64,000 nucleotides of DNA from Paramacrobiotus metropolitanus (taxonomy: Eukaryota; Tardigrada; Eutardigrada; Parachela; Macrobiotidae), in assembly GCF_019649055.1 (NCBI RefSeq), contig NW_026570245.1, positions 248,001 to 312,000 on the forward strand, given 5' to 3'. Numbering within the stretch: the first letter of the stretch is position 1; the number at the start of each line of letters is the position of its first letter. A program made the translations under genes and the position numbers. Below the pieces are notes generated by a model. It saw only the letters and a list, made by a program, of their open reading frames with translations, ran no database searches and was not told the origin of the DNA. Of the stretch, positions 1 to 10,613 are shown one piece after another.

Positions 1-1090
1 GACCGGACCTCTGCTGACTGGTGTTGCTGTGCGTTGGCCCCCTTCCATGCTTGCTAGCTGCTAACATCGATTCTGCCATCTTCGAAAAGGTCGGCAAAAA
101 TCTCCGCTATTCCCGATGCGTTGGTTCTCGAGATCAGAAAGCATACTGCGATAACACTGGTCGCAATCAGTTTTCAAGAAACGCTTCCAGCTGCATGGAA
201 ATATTTAATCAGCTCTTTTGTTGAACTGGCTCCATTCCGCTCCAATGTACGTAGTGTACGCAGTGATGAGCGCGAATTTAATACGAAGATCGAGAAATCA
301 GGAGGCAATCTAGCCGTTTAATGAATGTATGTTTTGAGAAATTTATCATAGAGGTTTCTCATAACACATTATAATGCTAGGGGAAACTGACGCACGCTTG
401 AGACAAAGCACCGCGATAATTTTGTCAAAATAGGCACGGCAAGGTACATAATTAAATATTTTAGTTTCTGATCCATTTTCTGGTGTTAACTCACGATCAG
501 TTACAGTAATTTGTACCTTACGTACGCATCTATATCTATATAGATTTATCCTATAATTATAATCGTATAGATAGACAAGTCACGTGCATTTCCGGGTACA
601 GCAGCGACAGCTCACGTTGTCCAGTCTGTTAATTATTATATTGCAGTAACACTTATGTATGTCACATTAATTACAGTTAAACTCATGTTTTTAAATTGTG
701 CACTGCACTTATAATATTAATAAATGGTAACACGGTACACGCCTTGGCATTTTTCTGTTCGTAAAAGACGAAGTAGATAAAATTAACTGGCGTTTCGTTG
801 TTTTTGTTTGTCCTTCTGAGGTTCTGACATTGAATACTCGGTAACGGCAGGCTGCCAGCATACAACAATTTTGCAATGTCGACTAATACGCTGTAATTTT
901 AAACTAAGGTATCTACGTAATTGCAAACTTAAAACGGAGTCTAACAAATGGCTTACTGATGGGGATTCTCGCAGCATGACGACTTTTTGACGCCCACGAA
1001 TATTTGCAGTTCTTCTTTGAAAAAGCAGTACACGTTACTTAAGAAACTTGGAACAAAAAAATTAAATGTTTATAGAAGACGATCAAGAAG
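1..1090. other. Left edge, no gene recognised
   Basis: This stretch is AT-rich and mostly non-coding by inspection. The plus strand is open from about 58 to 321 (87 codons, then a stop) and could be the last exon of a gene starting outside the window. I do not recognise its translation and there is no supporting neighbour. From about 330 to 1090 I see only AT-rich spacer, which includes the 3' side of the minus-strand methyltransferase gene. Confidence 0.3.
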
Positions 1091-2314
1091 CTACAGCTTT
1101 GTGGCAAGCAGGCCAATATTCTCCTGGCCATTGGTGTAGGCGTAATCCCTGGCGATGTACTCCAGTCGATCGACACGGAAGCCGGCTCGGGTTGCTTCAC
1201 GCTGCAGGACATCCTTATCGAACAGATACCCGTGATCCACACTGATCCCTTCCGGCCAGCACACATTATCCGCCGTCATGTATCTGTAACCAAAATCATT
1301 ACAAGTCAATAACGCAAAAAGAATAAAACGCCACATGTCAGCCAATTATCAGTGTTTAAATTGGATTGATCAGTACTGGAGGCTTTATCTAATCCGATCA
1401 CCGGTACCGGTAACTGGTAAGTAAGATTGTTATAACTTATAAGATACGCATTACACAACACATGCACGATGCAAGGTTAATCACAGGTCTGAACATAATA
1501 AACACTGAACATCACTGGTCTGAATTTTAATAATTGCGTATAGATATAGGTATATCTATATTAAAGCTAAAATTGACACCCGTCGTAAATGTGCTGGTTG
1601 TACAATGCATCAGTTTTGCAAGAGTAACGCGTATATTAATACGCTATATTATTACGCGCATATTAACACGCTATGGTAAAAGCTTCTAATATTATGGCAG
1701 TCAACACTTTAATTTGCGTTTTACACAGGAAAAATCTCTCACCCTGGCCATTCGTCACCACTGGCTTTCCGTTGCTCATACACCTGCAAAAATCCGCTCT
1801 CTTTCGCCTCGATTAAATACGGTGTCCCACTGGTCATACACAGCTTCCCACCCGGAGCAATCCACCGACCGAAATTCTCAAACGCCCGCCGTATCTCGGC
1901 CGGATGGAGGAAGTGCAGGAACCGCAGCGCCTGACATCCGTCCAACGACCCCGGCTCAAACTGCAGTTCCAGCGCATTCCCCGGGATAACAGTTAGACGG
2001 CGCCGCTGCTCCGGCGTCACCATGGTCAACAGCTGGGCCAGATGCTCCTCCGAGAGGTCATTGGCAATAACCGGGATTGTGGACTCCTTCAGCAGCGCCA
2101 GTGTGGAGAAACCGAATCCACAGGCCAGATCGGCCATGGGCCGAGTGGCCCCGCTGCGGGCGAAATCATTGAACTCCTGCCCGTGGGGATCGATCTCGTT
2201 GACTTGCCAGCCGAAGGCATTGAGCGTGCGGGTGCATTCCCCGGTCTCTTCGGCACCACGCCGACCGATGTTGCGGGTCGGAACGGTGCGTTTGGGTGTG
2301 TCAGGGTCGGCCAT
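1091..2314 (-). CDS. Class I SAM-dependent methyltransferase (two exons)
   Basis: This is a predicted 254-residue class I methyltransferase; its substrate is unknown. Exons are 1743-2314 and 1091-1283, joined through a consensus GT donor and TTACAG acceptor that keep the frame (765 nt in total). The start is the first ATG in frame, with an A at -3. The SAM-binding motif I reads ADLACGFGFST. It is followed by an acidic strand end (VIANDLSEEH), a motif IV-like stretch (LDGCQALRFLHFL) and the post-motif APGGKLCMTSGTPY. This RFLHFL...PGGKL...GTPY arrangement is more reminiscent of bacterial small-molecule methyltransferases than of typical animal ones. That is an inference from memory of the family. 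The neighbouring hemerythrin-like gene is also of microbial type. The intron shows that the gene is integrated in a eukaryotic genome. Confidence 0.75.
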
Positions 2315-2813
2315 CGTTCCACGAAAAGACGTCAAAATGTGAAAACTCAAGTTTACTACGTCAGTTCAAAAACCTTGACTTAATAGCACCGCAACAGATA
2401 CCCCAACTCAGTAGCTTGTTTGTTGCAAACCTGCCGAATGGTGTAATCGCTTAATTATCAGCTATTCGTGCAGGGCTGATAACTACATAATTATCTTATT
2501 GCTTCGTGACTGGCTAATAATGACGTCGAATCGGAATGTGCTACATAGGACATACAAATATTACTCAAATCAAACATACATAAATTAGGTATCATAAAAA
2601 ATAACCGGTAGCATGAAATCGAAACATTATTTATTTCCGTCCCAAAGCAAAGAAAAACCTAATTTATGAAAATCATTTTAAAAATCATGGAAAAAATCAT
2701 ACTGAACCGAGCATGATTAACACAACACTTCATAAAGCTGGAAGCCAAACAAGGATTCACAAACATGACAAATCAGATAACAGTGGAAAATTCCGTTGGA
2801 ATTTCCCGAGCGT

Positions 2814-3419
2814 CTACGAATGTCCGGTGGCCTCCGCCTCCACCTTCTCCACCAGATCCCGATCCGGAAAACTCCGAAACAAATCCCGCAGTTTATCCAG
2901 AGGCGCCACCAGCAAACTATACGGCGTCTCAAATCGCGGATCCATGGAATTCTCTGGATGCGGTCGGGTGGGCGCAAAAAACTTGGTCCGCTTGAACTCT
3001 TTGCCCGCCTGCAGCAGTTTGTCCTGGCCGACATTTAGTCGCACCTGCGTCAGATCCTCATCCTCCTCCTTCTTAAGGTGCACAATCAATTCGTCAGCCA
3101 TCTGGCGATAGCGGGCCACCGCCGCGGGATCCGCCAGGGTCTTGTTCTCCAGAAACTGCAAATCGTCCTTGGTGCGCTGGTGATCCGCACGGGAACTGTC
3201 AGCCAGGTTTTTCCCCACGGCGCCCAGTTCAGTCTCCATCAGGGGGTAGAGAATCAGTTCTTCCGCCACGGAATGACGAGCCACCTCCCACACCAGTTGA
3301 TGCAGCCATTTTGTGGCCTCTTCGGGTTGTGATGGGCAGGTCTGCTGGATTTTATCGATGAAAGCCCGCATTTCCTTGTGATCATCTAAGATTTGCTCTA
3401 CTAGATCCTGATTCGACAT
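2814..3419 (-). CDS. Hemerythrin HHE-domain protein
   Basis: This is a 201-residue intronless protein of the hemerythrin/HHE cation-binding family, whose four-helix bundle binds a di-iron centre. Candidate ligands in order are H in DDHKEMRAF, H and E in ARHSVAEELILYP, H in RADHQRTKDD, and H plus E in VHLKKEEDEDL, which is the expected H...HxxxE...H...HxxxE pattern. The start is the first ATG of the open frame; upstream codons lack ATG. The C-terminal third after about residue 145 is not part of the HHE fold and contains a proline-rich stretch. Proteins of this layout are common in bacteria and fungi and differ from the short oxygen-carrying hemerythrins of annelids. The role could be oxygen or iron sensing or NO/peroxide handling, and cannot be settled from sequence. 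Confidence 0.75.
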   Translation of the reverse strand: MSNQDLVEQILDDHKEMRAFIDKIQQTCPSQPEEATKWLHQLVWEVARHSVAEELILYPLMETELGAVGKNLADSSRADHQRTKDDLQFLENKTLADPAAVARYRQMADELIVHLKKEEDEDLTQVRLNVGQDKLLQAGKEFKRTKFFAPTRPHPENSMDPRFETPYSLLVAPLDKLRDLFRSFPDRDLVEKVEAEATGHS

Positions 3420-3759
3420 GACTGGGCGAAGTGTGCTTTTTCTCGCGTTCAACTGAAGAATTATTCGGGACGCTAAGGTACCACTGAATAGAATGTAGTT
3501 CAAATTTACAAGAACTTTTCACTTTTTGAAAACTTGTTTACTTGTGAAGTACGAGTAAAAATGTATTAAAATTTAATATCGACAAAATATGTCAGCATGT
3601 TTGCTGAAAGAAAATGTTCAATATAAATACAGTAGCGTAGTGAGCGCCCACCCTGCGCAAGTTGTCACTTAAACGGCTGTTTTCGTACTCGCAGCTTTGT
3701 AGTTACTGTACTAGTTAGTACCAGGCGGCCCACGCTCAAGCTCTGACTCTGACCGCTCA
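3420..3759. other. Spacer with a 21-bp repeat unit at the retroelement edge
   Basis: No gene is seen. The last 35 bases carry one unit of the repeat GCTCAAGCTCTGACTCTGACC, ending in GCTCA directly before the retroelement. The same unit resumes on the far side of the element at 11995, which fixes the insertion point. Confidence 0.6.
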
Positions 3760-4092
3760 TGAGAGGAGGAGTGGCCTCCCCGCACACCCGCACTGGTGCG
3801 GGTGCTAAGTTGTTTTGCTGTTTTTGCTAGTGATTTTCTCCATCTACCAGCTCTTCGATCTGGTAGATTCTTCAGTTGCTAGCCATCGTCGTCTGAGTAA
3901 CTTGCTGTACTTTTATTTTCCCGCAGCATTCTGCTGCGGAGCTTCTCGTAGTGTCATGAATGGGATAAAGTGTGCAGTTGATTGTCGGGTGTCTTGCGTT
4001 TCCGCATAACTCGTAGTATACAACACTGCTCACTCTGCAGGATAGATTCCGTTTCTGTCTCTGTCCGTGGATTCTTCCTAGATCCACCATCA
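3760..4092 (+). repeat. LTR copy A (left end, inverted)
   Basis: A 333-bp LTR with TGAG...ATCA ends. It is the reverse complement of the copies at 10281-10613 and 11647-11994, apart from small indels. It contains three strong hairpins: CACCCGCAC/GTGCGGGTG near the outer end, CTACCAG/CTGGTAG, and CCGCAGCA/TGCTGCGG. A primer-binding-like site follows on its inner side at 4095. Confidence 0.85.
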
Positions 4093-4094
4093 TA

Positions 4095-4113
4095 TGGTAG
4101 CAGAGCGTGGTTC
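4095..4113 (+). other. Primer-binding site next to LTR A (initiator tRNA-Met-like)
   Basis: TGGTAGCAGAGCGTGGTTC begins two bases after LTR A. The first eleven bases are complementary to the 3' end of animal initiator tRNA-Met (ending CUCUGCUACCA), and the rest matches with two mismatches. The same sequence lies, in the opposite orientation, on the inner side of LTR C (11630-11645). Degenerate copies of GGTAGCAGAG...GTGGTTCGAAAAA occur at about 4328 and 4422. Confidence 0.6.
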
Positions 4114-4238
4114 AAAAAAGGGTTGTTGCAAGTCCCTTTTGGACGCTAAAGATTCATTCGCAGTACGTTCTGCTACTTTTGAGCCTGACTCGGTCTCTTT
4201 TCCCAGTGACCTTTCTGCCAAATTTCCGGCTTCTGCGT

Positions 4239-5153
4239 TCAACTGGATTGTAACCGCTGTCTCGAAGTCTTTATCCTCTTTCCTCGGTCTCCCCCTCTTC
4301 TTTTTTGGTTTATCTCCACCTGTGTCAGGTAGCAGAGAGCGTGGTTCGAAAAATTGACTGGTACCATTTTTCGGAGCATGCTCGGCTTCACTGAGTTTAT
4401 CTTCTTCCGACTTTTCCTTTTCGGGTAGCAGGGTGGTTCGAAAAATGATTTGCGTTGGGGATCCAAATCATTTTGTGGACTTCGCTCTGATTCCATCTCT
4501 CCTTGAGGATTGCCTTCCAACTTTTCATCTGGCAACGGTGGGTGCCATGGTTTCAGGCGGTCGATTGAGACGACCTTTAAGTCCGCTTCCTTCTTTGGGT
4601 TCTGCTCAATGACCTCTGCTTCGTTTGCTCGCGGGAAGCTAAGGATTTTCCATACTTTATCATATTTTGACTTAAAGTCCGATTGGTTTTCCTTCTTCCC
4701 TTGTTTCGTATCCTTTGGGAGCCGTATCAATACAAAGTCGCCGACTTTGAAGTTCGGTCCGATTTCTTCTTGTTGTAGATTTCCGCATTCTTTTCATATG
4801 CATCTTTGATGTTACATCTCGCCACCTCTTCGGCAAAGGTCAAATTCTTTTCATGGTCTCCACCCATTCATCTGGGGTCCCATAATCGTCCGGGATATTC
4901 GTTTTGTGACCACGTCTTCCGGCATTGTCATTTCTCTGCCGTGCAGCATATAATATGCTGAATATCCGGTCGTGGCGTGTACGACTCTGTTCATCGCCGA
5001 AATGACATATGGGAGGTACTTGTTGAACTTCCTTTCGTTTCCCGCTTTCAAGTATTGCGCCAAGCCATCCGTAATCGTCTGCATCTGTCTTTCGACTTGG
5101 CCTTGACCTTCTGGGTGATATGCTGTTCCAAATGTGTGTTTAATCTTAAACAC
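4239..5153 (-). pseudogene. Retroelement integrase, C-terminal parts (frame-broken)
   Basis: Two open pieces, 4851-5153 and 4239-4730, lie in different frames. The first contains TAYHPEGQGQVER, the conserved integrase block carrying the catalytic glutamate of the DDE triad. The second contains VWKILSFPRANEAEVI and VSIDRLKPW, matching the small C-terminal beta-barrel region that closes gypsy integrases, followed by a basic tail. The frame is broken between the pieces near 4800 and towards the catalytic core near 5170. No envelope-like gene follows. Confidence 0.75.
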
Positions 5154-5174
5154 ATTGGTGACCTTGTCAAAACT

Positions 5175-5564
5175 TCAGCTGTGAAGTGCCGTCCACGATC
5201 CGTGTAGGATGTGCGGTGCTCCGTGTACCAATATCACGTGTTTCACGAACACTTTCGCAAATTCTTTAGCCGTTGCCGTTTTCATCGGTACAGCGATCAC
5301 ATATTTCGTCAATTGGTCAATAAACACCGCTATGTACTTATATCCACGTTTCTTCGTCGGTAGCAATGGTCCTTTCAGATCCGCGTAGACTCGAAAGAAC
5401 GGATGTCCGACCTTTATCTCTTGCAATTTACCAGGTGGGCATTTCCTTGGTGTTTTACGAAATTGACATCCTTGACAGGCAGTTATGTAATTCTTCACAT
5501 CTGTACTCATTCGGTCCCAATAATATCGGAGCCGGATTGCTGTCAATGTCTTTTCGAATCCCAA
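5175..5564 (-). pseudogene. Retroelement integrase, zinc-binding end and core
   Basis: This piece holds the cysteine half of the HHCC zinc-binding domain (ITACQGCQFRK) and the start of the DDE catalytic core. The first aspartate is in YADLKGPL, and a conserved block reads FIDQLTKYVIAVP. The histidine half (HALHDESG) lies at the end of the upstream RNase H frame, so a frame change near 5500 separates them. The open frame ends in HILHGSWTALHS, where the second aspartate block would be expected, which indicates a second break. Confidence 0.8.
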
Positions 5565-6720
5565 ATGTCCTGCCGCTTTCGTCGTGCAATGCGTGAATTA
5601 TCGCTCTTCGCATTGACAACGGTACCACATATGACCTTTCAAGTCTTCCATTTTTATCCTTTACTCGGTACAATATGCCGTTCCACAACTGGTAATGAAC
5701 TTCAAATTTCGATCTCGTTTCAGCATCTGGTAGGTGTTCCAATTCGTCTATTATCATTGCCAAATGGGGATCTTTTAACTGTTTATTGCGCAATTGTAAA
5801 TTCGAGTCATCTTCCTCTTCCTCGTCACCTTGCAGGTTGACAATGCGGACTGTCGCTGTGCTAAGTTCATTCCAGTCCTTGATGACCTTGCAGCGTGGTA
5901 GCGGTTTGTATCTCTTTTTCGTCTGTTTTGGGAATCTCAACAACTTAATCGGACATTCGTTCAACGCCTGTGTAGCTTTGTCCGTTTCCCAAAGGTCATC
6001 TTTATTCTGCGCTGTTTCATCCCGTCCCGTGACCTTTCCGTTTTGAGGTTCTGATTCCATTTCAAGTCCGGTGACCTTTAAGTCACTCACGGTGGGCAAC
6101 CAGCTTTTTACGCGGTTCACTTTTGCTTCGTTTTCAGCCGACTCCTTCGCCGTAGCTGAAGTGACCTTTAACCGTTTTTCTCTCTGTTCCACCATCTGCA
6201 GGAACAACTGTCCAATTTCAATTGCTGGTTCTTTCGTGTCAAACTCCTTCTTGTAGTCCTCGAAGTTTGGGATTTCATCAAATTCTTGTTCGTGACACGT
6301 TGGCCCTTCGATCGGCGCTCTTGATAACGCGTCCGCATTGTCACAATACTTTCCCGGCTTATACTCGATTTTGAACTGGTGACCTTGCAGCGCCATTGCC
6401 CATCTGGTCAAACGCGGGTTCATTCCAACTTTATTCGTTTCCGACCTCAATAGGTTGGTCAGCGCCTGGTGATCCGTTCTTACGGTGAATTCCGCATAAT
6501 CAATAAACGGCTTGAATTTTCTGACAGCAAACACTACCGCCAGACATTCCCATTCTGTTACGCCGTAATTTCTTTCAGCCCCATGTAACACGCGACTCGC
6601 ATATGCGATCGGGTGGCCATCTTGAGATAATACCGCTCCGATTCCCTCTTTACTCGCGTCACATTCAATAACGGTCGGCTTTTGCGGGGTCAAATTCTCG
6701 CCAATACTGGACCTTCGCAT
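5455..6720 (-). pseudogene. Retroelement RNase H and linker
   Basis: The N-terminal third is a Ty3-type RNase H. Catalytic acidic residues are visible in VIECDASKEGIGAVLSQ, TEWECLAVVFAV, FTVRTDHQAL and NADALSR. A long charged linker follows, and then the beginning of the integrase zinc-binding domain. The frame opens at about 6720, out of phase with the upstream RT thumb. Confidence 0.85.
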
Positions 6721-7206
6721 AACAGTTGTTTCAGACTGTTGAATTCCTCTTCGTGCACCTTTGTCCAGTCCTTCTTCACTTGTTTATCTTGTCTCAACAG
6801 TTCGTACAAATGGCAAGTCTTTTGTGCATATCCCATTATGAACTTGCGGTAATAGTTCGCCAGTCCAAGGAATGACCTTAATTGTCGTTCAGTTTGAGGT
6901 CGTTTGAATTCGGATACTGCGGTGACCTTTTCAGGATCCATTCGAATTCCATCTTCACTAAGGATATGTCCCAGGAATCCCATTTGTCTCATTCCGAATT
7001 CGCATTTGGTCGGTTTGATCGTGAATCCCGCTGACTAAACTCATTAAGACGTTTCTCAAATTCTGCATGAAGATCGCCCAAGTTTTTCCGGCGAAAATCA
7101 CGTCGTCAATGTACCCGAAAACGCAACCCTTTCTTTTCGCTTTCGACAGTACTTTATCCATGCACAATTGGAATGTTGCTGGTCCATTACAAACTCCAAA
7201 TGGCAT
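6690..7206 (-). pseudogene. Reverse transcriptase palm (YIDD) and thumb
   Basis: Two overlapping open pieces (6958-7206 and 6690-6992) in different frames cover the catalytic palm, with MPFGVCNGPATFQ and the YIDD box, and the connection/thumb, with FLGHILSEDGI, RSFLGLANYYRKF and EEEFNSLKQLL. This order and spacing match Ty3/gypsy reverse transcriptases. The frame breaks at about 7200 and 6970 interrupt the enzyme. Confidence 0.85.
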
Positions 7207-9395
7207 TCTTTAAATCGATACATTCCATCTTGCGTTACAAAGGTCGTCTTGTTGATTGACGCTGGATCCATTGGGATCTGCCAGAATCCACTTTGTAAGT
7301 CCATTTTTCCATAGTATTTGTTGCCTGCACACGCATCAAGCAACTCGTCCGGATTCGGTAACGGGTAGTTATTCTTCCTCGTCAACTTATTTAGCATAAT
7401 GTAGTTGACGCAAAATCTTGTTCCCATCGTTCCGTCGCCGTTCTTTTTCACAGCCAGCACGACTGGAAAGCTCCACTCGGCGTCTGACGGTTCGATCACG
7501 TCCTGTGCCAACATCTCTTCTATATGCTTTGTAATGAATTCACGGCCTGTCCAACTCGTTCTGGCCGGATTACATTTGACTGGTTTCGCGTCTCCCGTAT
7601 CGATAACGTGAGTGACCCCTTTCACATCTCCGTACGGTTTCTTTGACGTCGGTAAGACTTTCCAGAATTCCCAGAACGCGTTGTACACGTCGTTCTTTTG
7701 TTCTTCGGTTAGGTCAGGTCCTAATTTCAGATTTCCAATTATTTTTGTCAGTTCCGCTTTCGTCGTGTCATCCACCTCTGGGTCTTCGAGTACGTTCTTT
7801 ACTGTCCCAGCGTTGACCTTTACATTTTCCATGTGTTCATACGGCTCAACATATCCGAGAAGCTGATTTTTCTTCACGACTCGGTATTTGCTACTGTGAT
7901 TCGCAATGACGATTTCAAAGTATTTTCCCCTGTGATCCGTCACTCCTGCCAACGGTTGCACTTCAGTTTCCACTTGTGGGACCGGTGTAAACATCAACTT
8001 GTTCTGAGCCGGTGCATATTTTCCCATCTTGACCTTTACCCGTGTGCAGTTTGACGGTTTCAATTTGATTCTTTGATCACTGTAGACTTTGATCACATCC
8101 TTCGACATTCTAGCCTTTTCCACTTTCAATCTTCTGACTTTAATATCCTTTTCTTTTTCTTCATCCACCTCGTCGTCTTCATCCAAATCCAGTAAGTCCT
8201 CTTGTTCTGAAAGGTCACTTACGCCTGAATCTTCTGAAGTCGTTGAGTTATCGCTTGAACTCGTCCATTCTGAGTCCGAATCACTGCTCTCGTATTCTTG
8301 TGCAGTAGCTTGACCTTTGTCAGCTTTCTCAAGTGGACGTTCGTCAACTCCTTCATCTTCTGATGAAAGGTCACTTTCATTTTCCCGTGAATCGCTAAGT
8401 TTTTTCGTTTTTAAATTTTTGAGCAGAGGTTTGTCCGCTTCCTTTGCTTTTCTTCCATTTCGTGCAGCGATTCTCGGGTGACTCCTCGCTACCCGGATTC
8501 TCATTGGTGACCTTTCTGATTGATCGGAGTTTGGCCTTTCTTCGTCTGATTTTGACTTTTCTATTTTCTCGAGGTTCGTTAATGGTTTTTCGGTCAACTC
8601 GACCGGCGGACGTTCCTCACCGTTATCGAGTGACCTTTCCCCGTTTTTTGCCTCAGTTACTGGGTTTTGTTGTTCATTCGATATCCTTTCAACCTCCTCT
8701 TTAAACTTCTTCCACATTTGTCCTCTGTCCGTTATCATCTGTGCAATGTCGAAGGCTGATTTTGGACTTTCTTCCGTCTCTTCCGATCCTCCTTCAGCTG
8801 TCTCTTTAGCTGTTTCTTCCTTCTCCGCTTCTTTCATAGTCTCTTTATCAACTTCGTCCTGTTGGACCGTCTCGTAACCTTTAGGCCGTTTGGGACCAAC
8901 AAAGACGCAATTTGCCATGAGTTCTTCGGTGACCCAGTCATCACTCGGAATCGTTTCGTACATGTACCACGTATCACCACCTCGTTCTGGATAGTCGACT
9001 CCATCTGGATCTGGTGCCAAGGTCACTTTTTTCTTCTCCATCAATCCCGGTAACCTTCTTTTCCGGGTTACTGGCAATTCGCGCATCTCCTTTGCGTCGA
9101 ATATTGGAATCTCCATTTCGAATTTCCTCCAGTATTTGTCGAATATCTGCCAGTTATCATCTTTGAGTGCTTTACAGAATACCACCACCGATTCATATAC
9201 CGGTGTACCAAGTCCTGTTGGGAATATGACTGTTCTCCCTTGACCTTTGTACATATGGTTTATGCGAAAGTCCCAGAACAGTTCTATTCTCGCTTCTTCC
9301 CATAGCTGTACTTCTTCATTCATTACGTCTATCTCTCTTTCGAGTTTTCGTTCCGTTTTTACCGGATCAAAGGGATCTTGGATTCCATTTTCCAC
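7098..9395 (-). pseudogene. Retroelement gag/pol: gag-like region and RT fingers
   Basis: This 765-codon frame starts with a gag-like region (about residues 1-200) without a recognised domain. A very acidic, Ser/Glu-rich linker follows (about 200-420), then a basic-hydrophobic segment of the kind that precedes RT in gypsy elements. The N-terminal RT part includes MGTRFCVNYIMLNKLT, YPLPNPDELLD and YYGKMDLQSGFWQI; this last block holds the first catalytic aspartate. I find no clear DTG/DSG aspartic protease motif. The frame shifts at about 7200, inside RT. The acidic linker repeats short ERSP/ERPP-like peptides because the octamer AAAGGTCA recurs in it. Confidence 0.75.
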
Positions 9396-9456
9396 ACGTT
9401 GCTGCCAATGGTTCAGCCATTTTCCCTCCCATAATGAAATTTTTCACACATGACAA

Positions 9457-10263
9457 TCAAGTCCGATATCTGTTCCAATGATACCGCTCAATGTGTGGCT
9501 TCCACATTTCGTTGGTCCTCATGATACTTTTCGTTTTCTTTTGATCTTGACCTTTAAGATCTGCTAATGCAGCGTTACATCTCGGCCATTCTGAAAGGTC
9601 ATCTTGGGAGGCGTCTTGGAGACATTCAGTGCATTCCCATTGTGGTTGCACTCTACACGGATCCTCGTAGTAACCGTGTCCGCAACTCCCCATTCGTTCT
9701 TCTGGAGTTAATATCCTCCGATTCGTTTGCGGTTTGGCAATCTCCTTCTCCTGTGTTGTAGCTTTGTGCTCAAATTCGATTTCTGTTGCACTCGCTTCGT
9801 CGGAGGATATTTCAATAATCTCTTGTTCTTTGTTCAGTTGGTGACCTTTCAACCGTTCAAGCGCTTTGTCGCGGATTTCGCTCGCGAACATCTGTTCTTC
9901 TTCAGCTATTCGTTTCAATATCCGTAACCTTTCACTCTTTTTATCCACTTTGGCCGTCTTTATTCCCAGTGCCTCTGGTACTGGGATAGGCTTTGCCCAC
10001 TCCATGCCAGGCACGAGCGATTGTTTTGCTGCGACCGCCGCCCCTTTGTGTGTGGCAGCTATCTCTTCGAGTGCTGGTGACCTTTCGTCATTTTCAATAG
10101 CAGATCGAGGTTCGAAAAGGTTCGAAGTGCGCTCTGGTTTCAAGTTCACAACGCTTGTCGCTGGTGACCTTTCGTTTTCCTTTCCCAGTGCCTCTGGTAC
10201 TGGGATAACTTTTTCGACATATTCTTTTTCTGTGGCTCCTTGCTCACCGTTATCTGCGATCAT
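9457..10263 (-). pseudogene. Retroelement first ORF (gag-like)
   Basis: A 268-codon open frame starts with ATG 17 bases inside the middle LTR copy. It is rich in Glu, Pro and Ala, and repeats the peptide PVPEALG twice. The C-terminal 80 residues contain a Cys/His cluster (SCGHGYYEDPC, then CTECLQ and a later C) that may be a zinc-binding nucleic-acid module. It is not a standard CCHC knuckle. It is separated from the next frame by a 61-bp gap with stops. I rate it as gag-like by position, not by homology. Confidence 0.5.
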
Positions 10264-10280
10264 ACGATCGCCGTTATCTA

Positions 10281-10613
10281 TGATGGTGGATCTAGGAAGA
10301 ATCCACGGACAGAGACAGAAACGGAATCTATCCTGCAGAGTGAGCAGTGTTGTATACTACGAGTTATGCGGAAACGCAAGACACCCGACAATCAACTGCA
10401 CACTTTATCCCATTCACATGACACTACAGAAGCTCCCGCAGCAGAATGCTGCGGGGCTAAAAGTACAGCAAGTTACTCAGACGACGATGGCTAGCAACTG
10501 AAGAATCTACCAGATCGAAGAGCTGGTAGATGGAGAAAATCACTAGCAAAAACAGCAAAACAACTTAGCACCCGCACCAGTGCGGGTGTGCGGGGAGGCC
10601 ACTCCTCCTCTCA
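10281..10613 (-). repeat. LTR copy B (internal)
   Basis: A third LTR copy with the same TG...CA ends, in the same orientation as copy C and opposite to copy A. It stops at exactly the same CTCTCA terminus as the outer copies. It has no primer-binding site beside it, and the bases flanking it do not form a target duplication. It therefore looks like a recombined or internally placed LTR rather than a fresh insertion. Confidence 0.8.

Noticed and set aside
8089-8313. Ser-rich plus-strand open frame
   Set aside because: It is the antisense of the acidic linker in the retroelement coding region.
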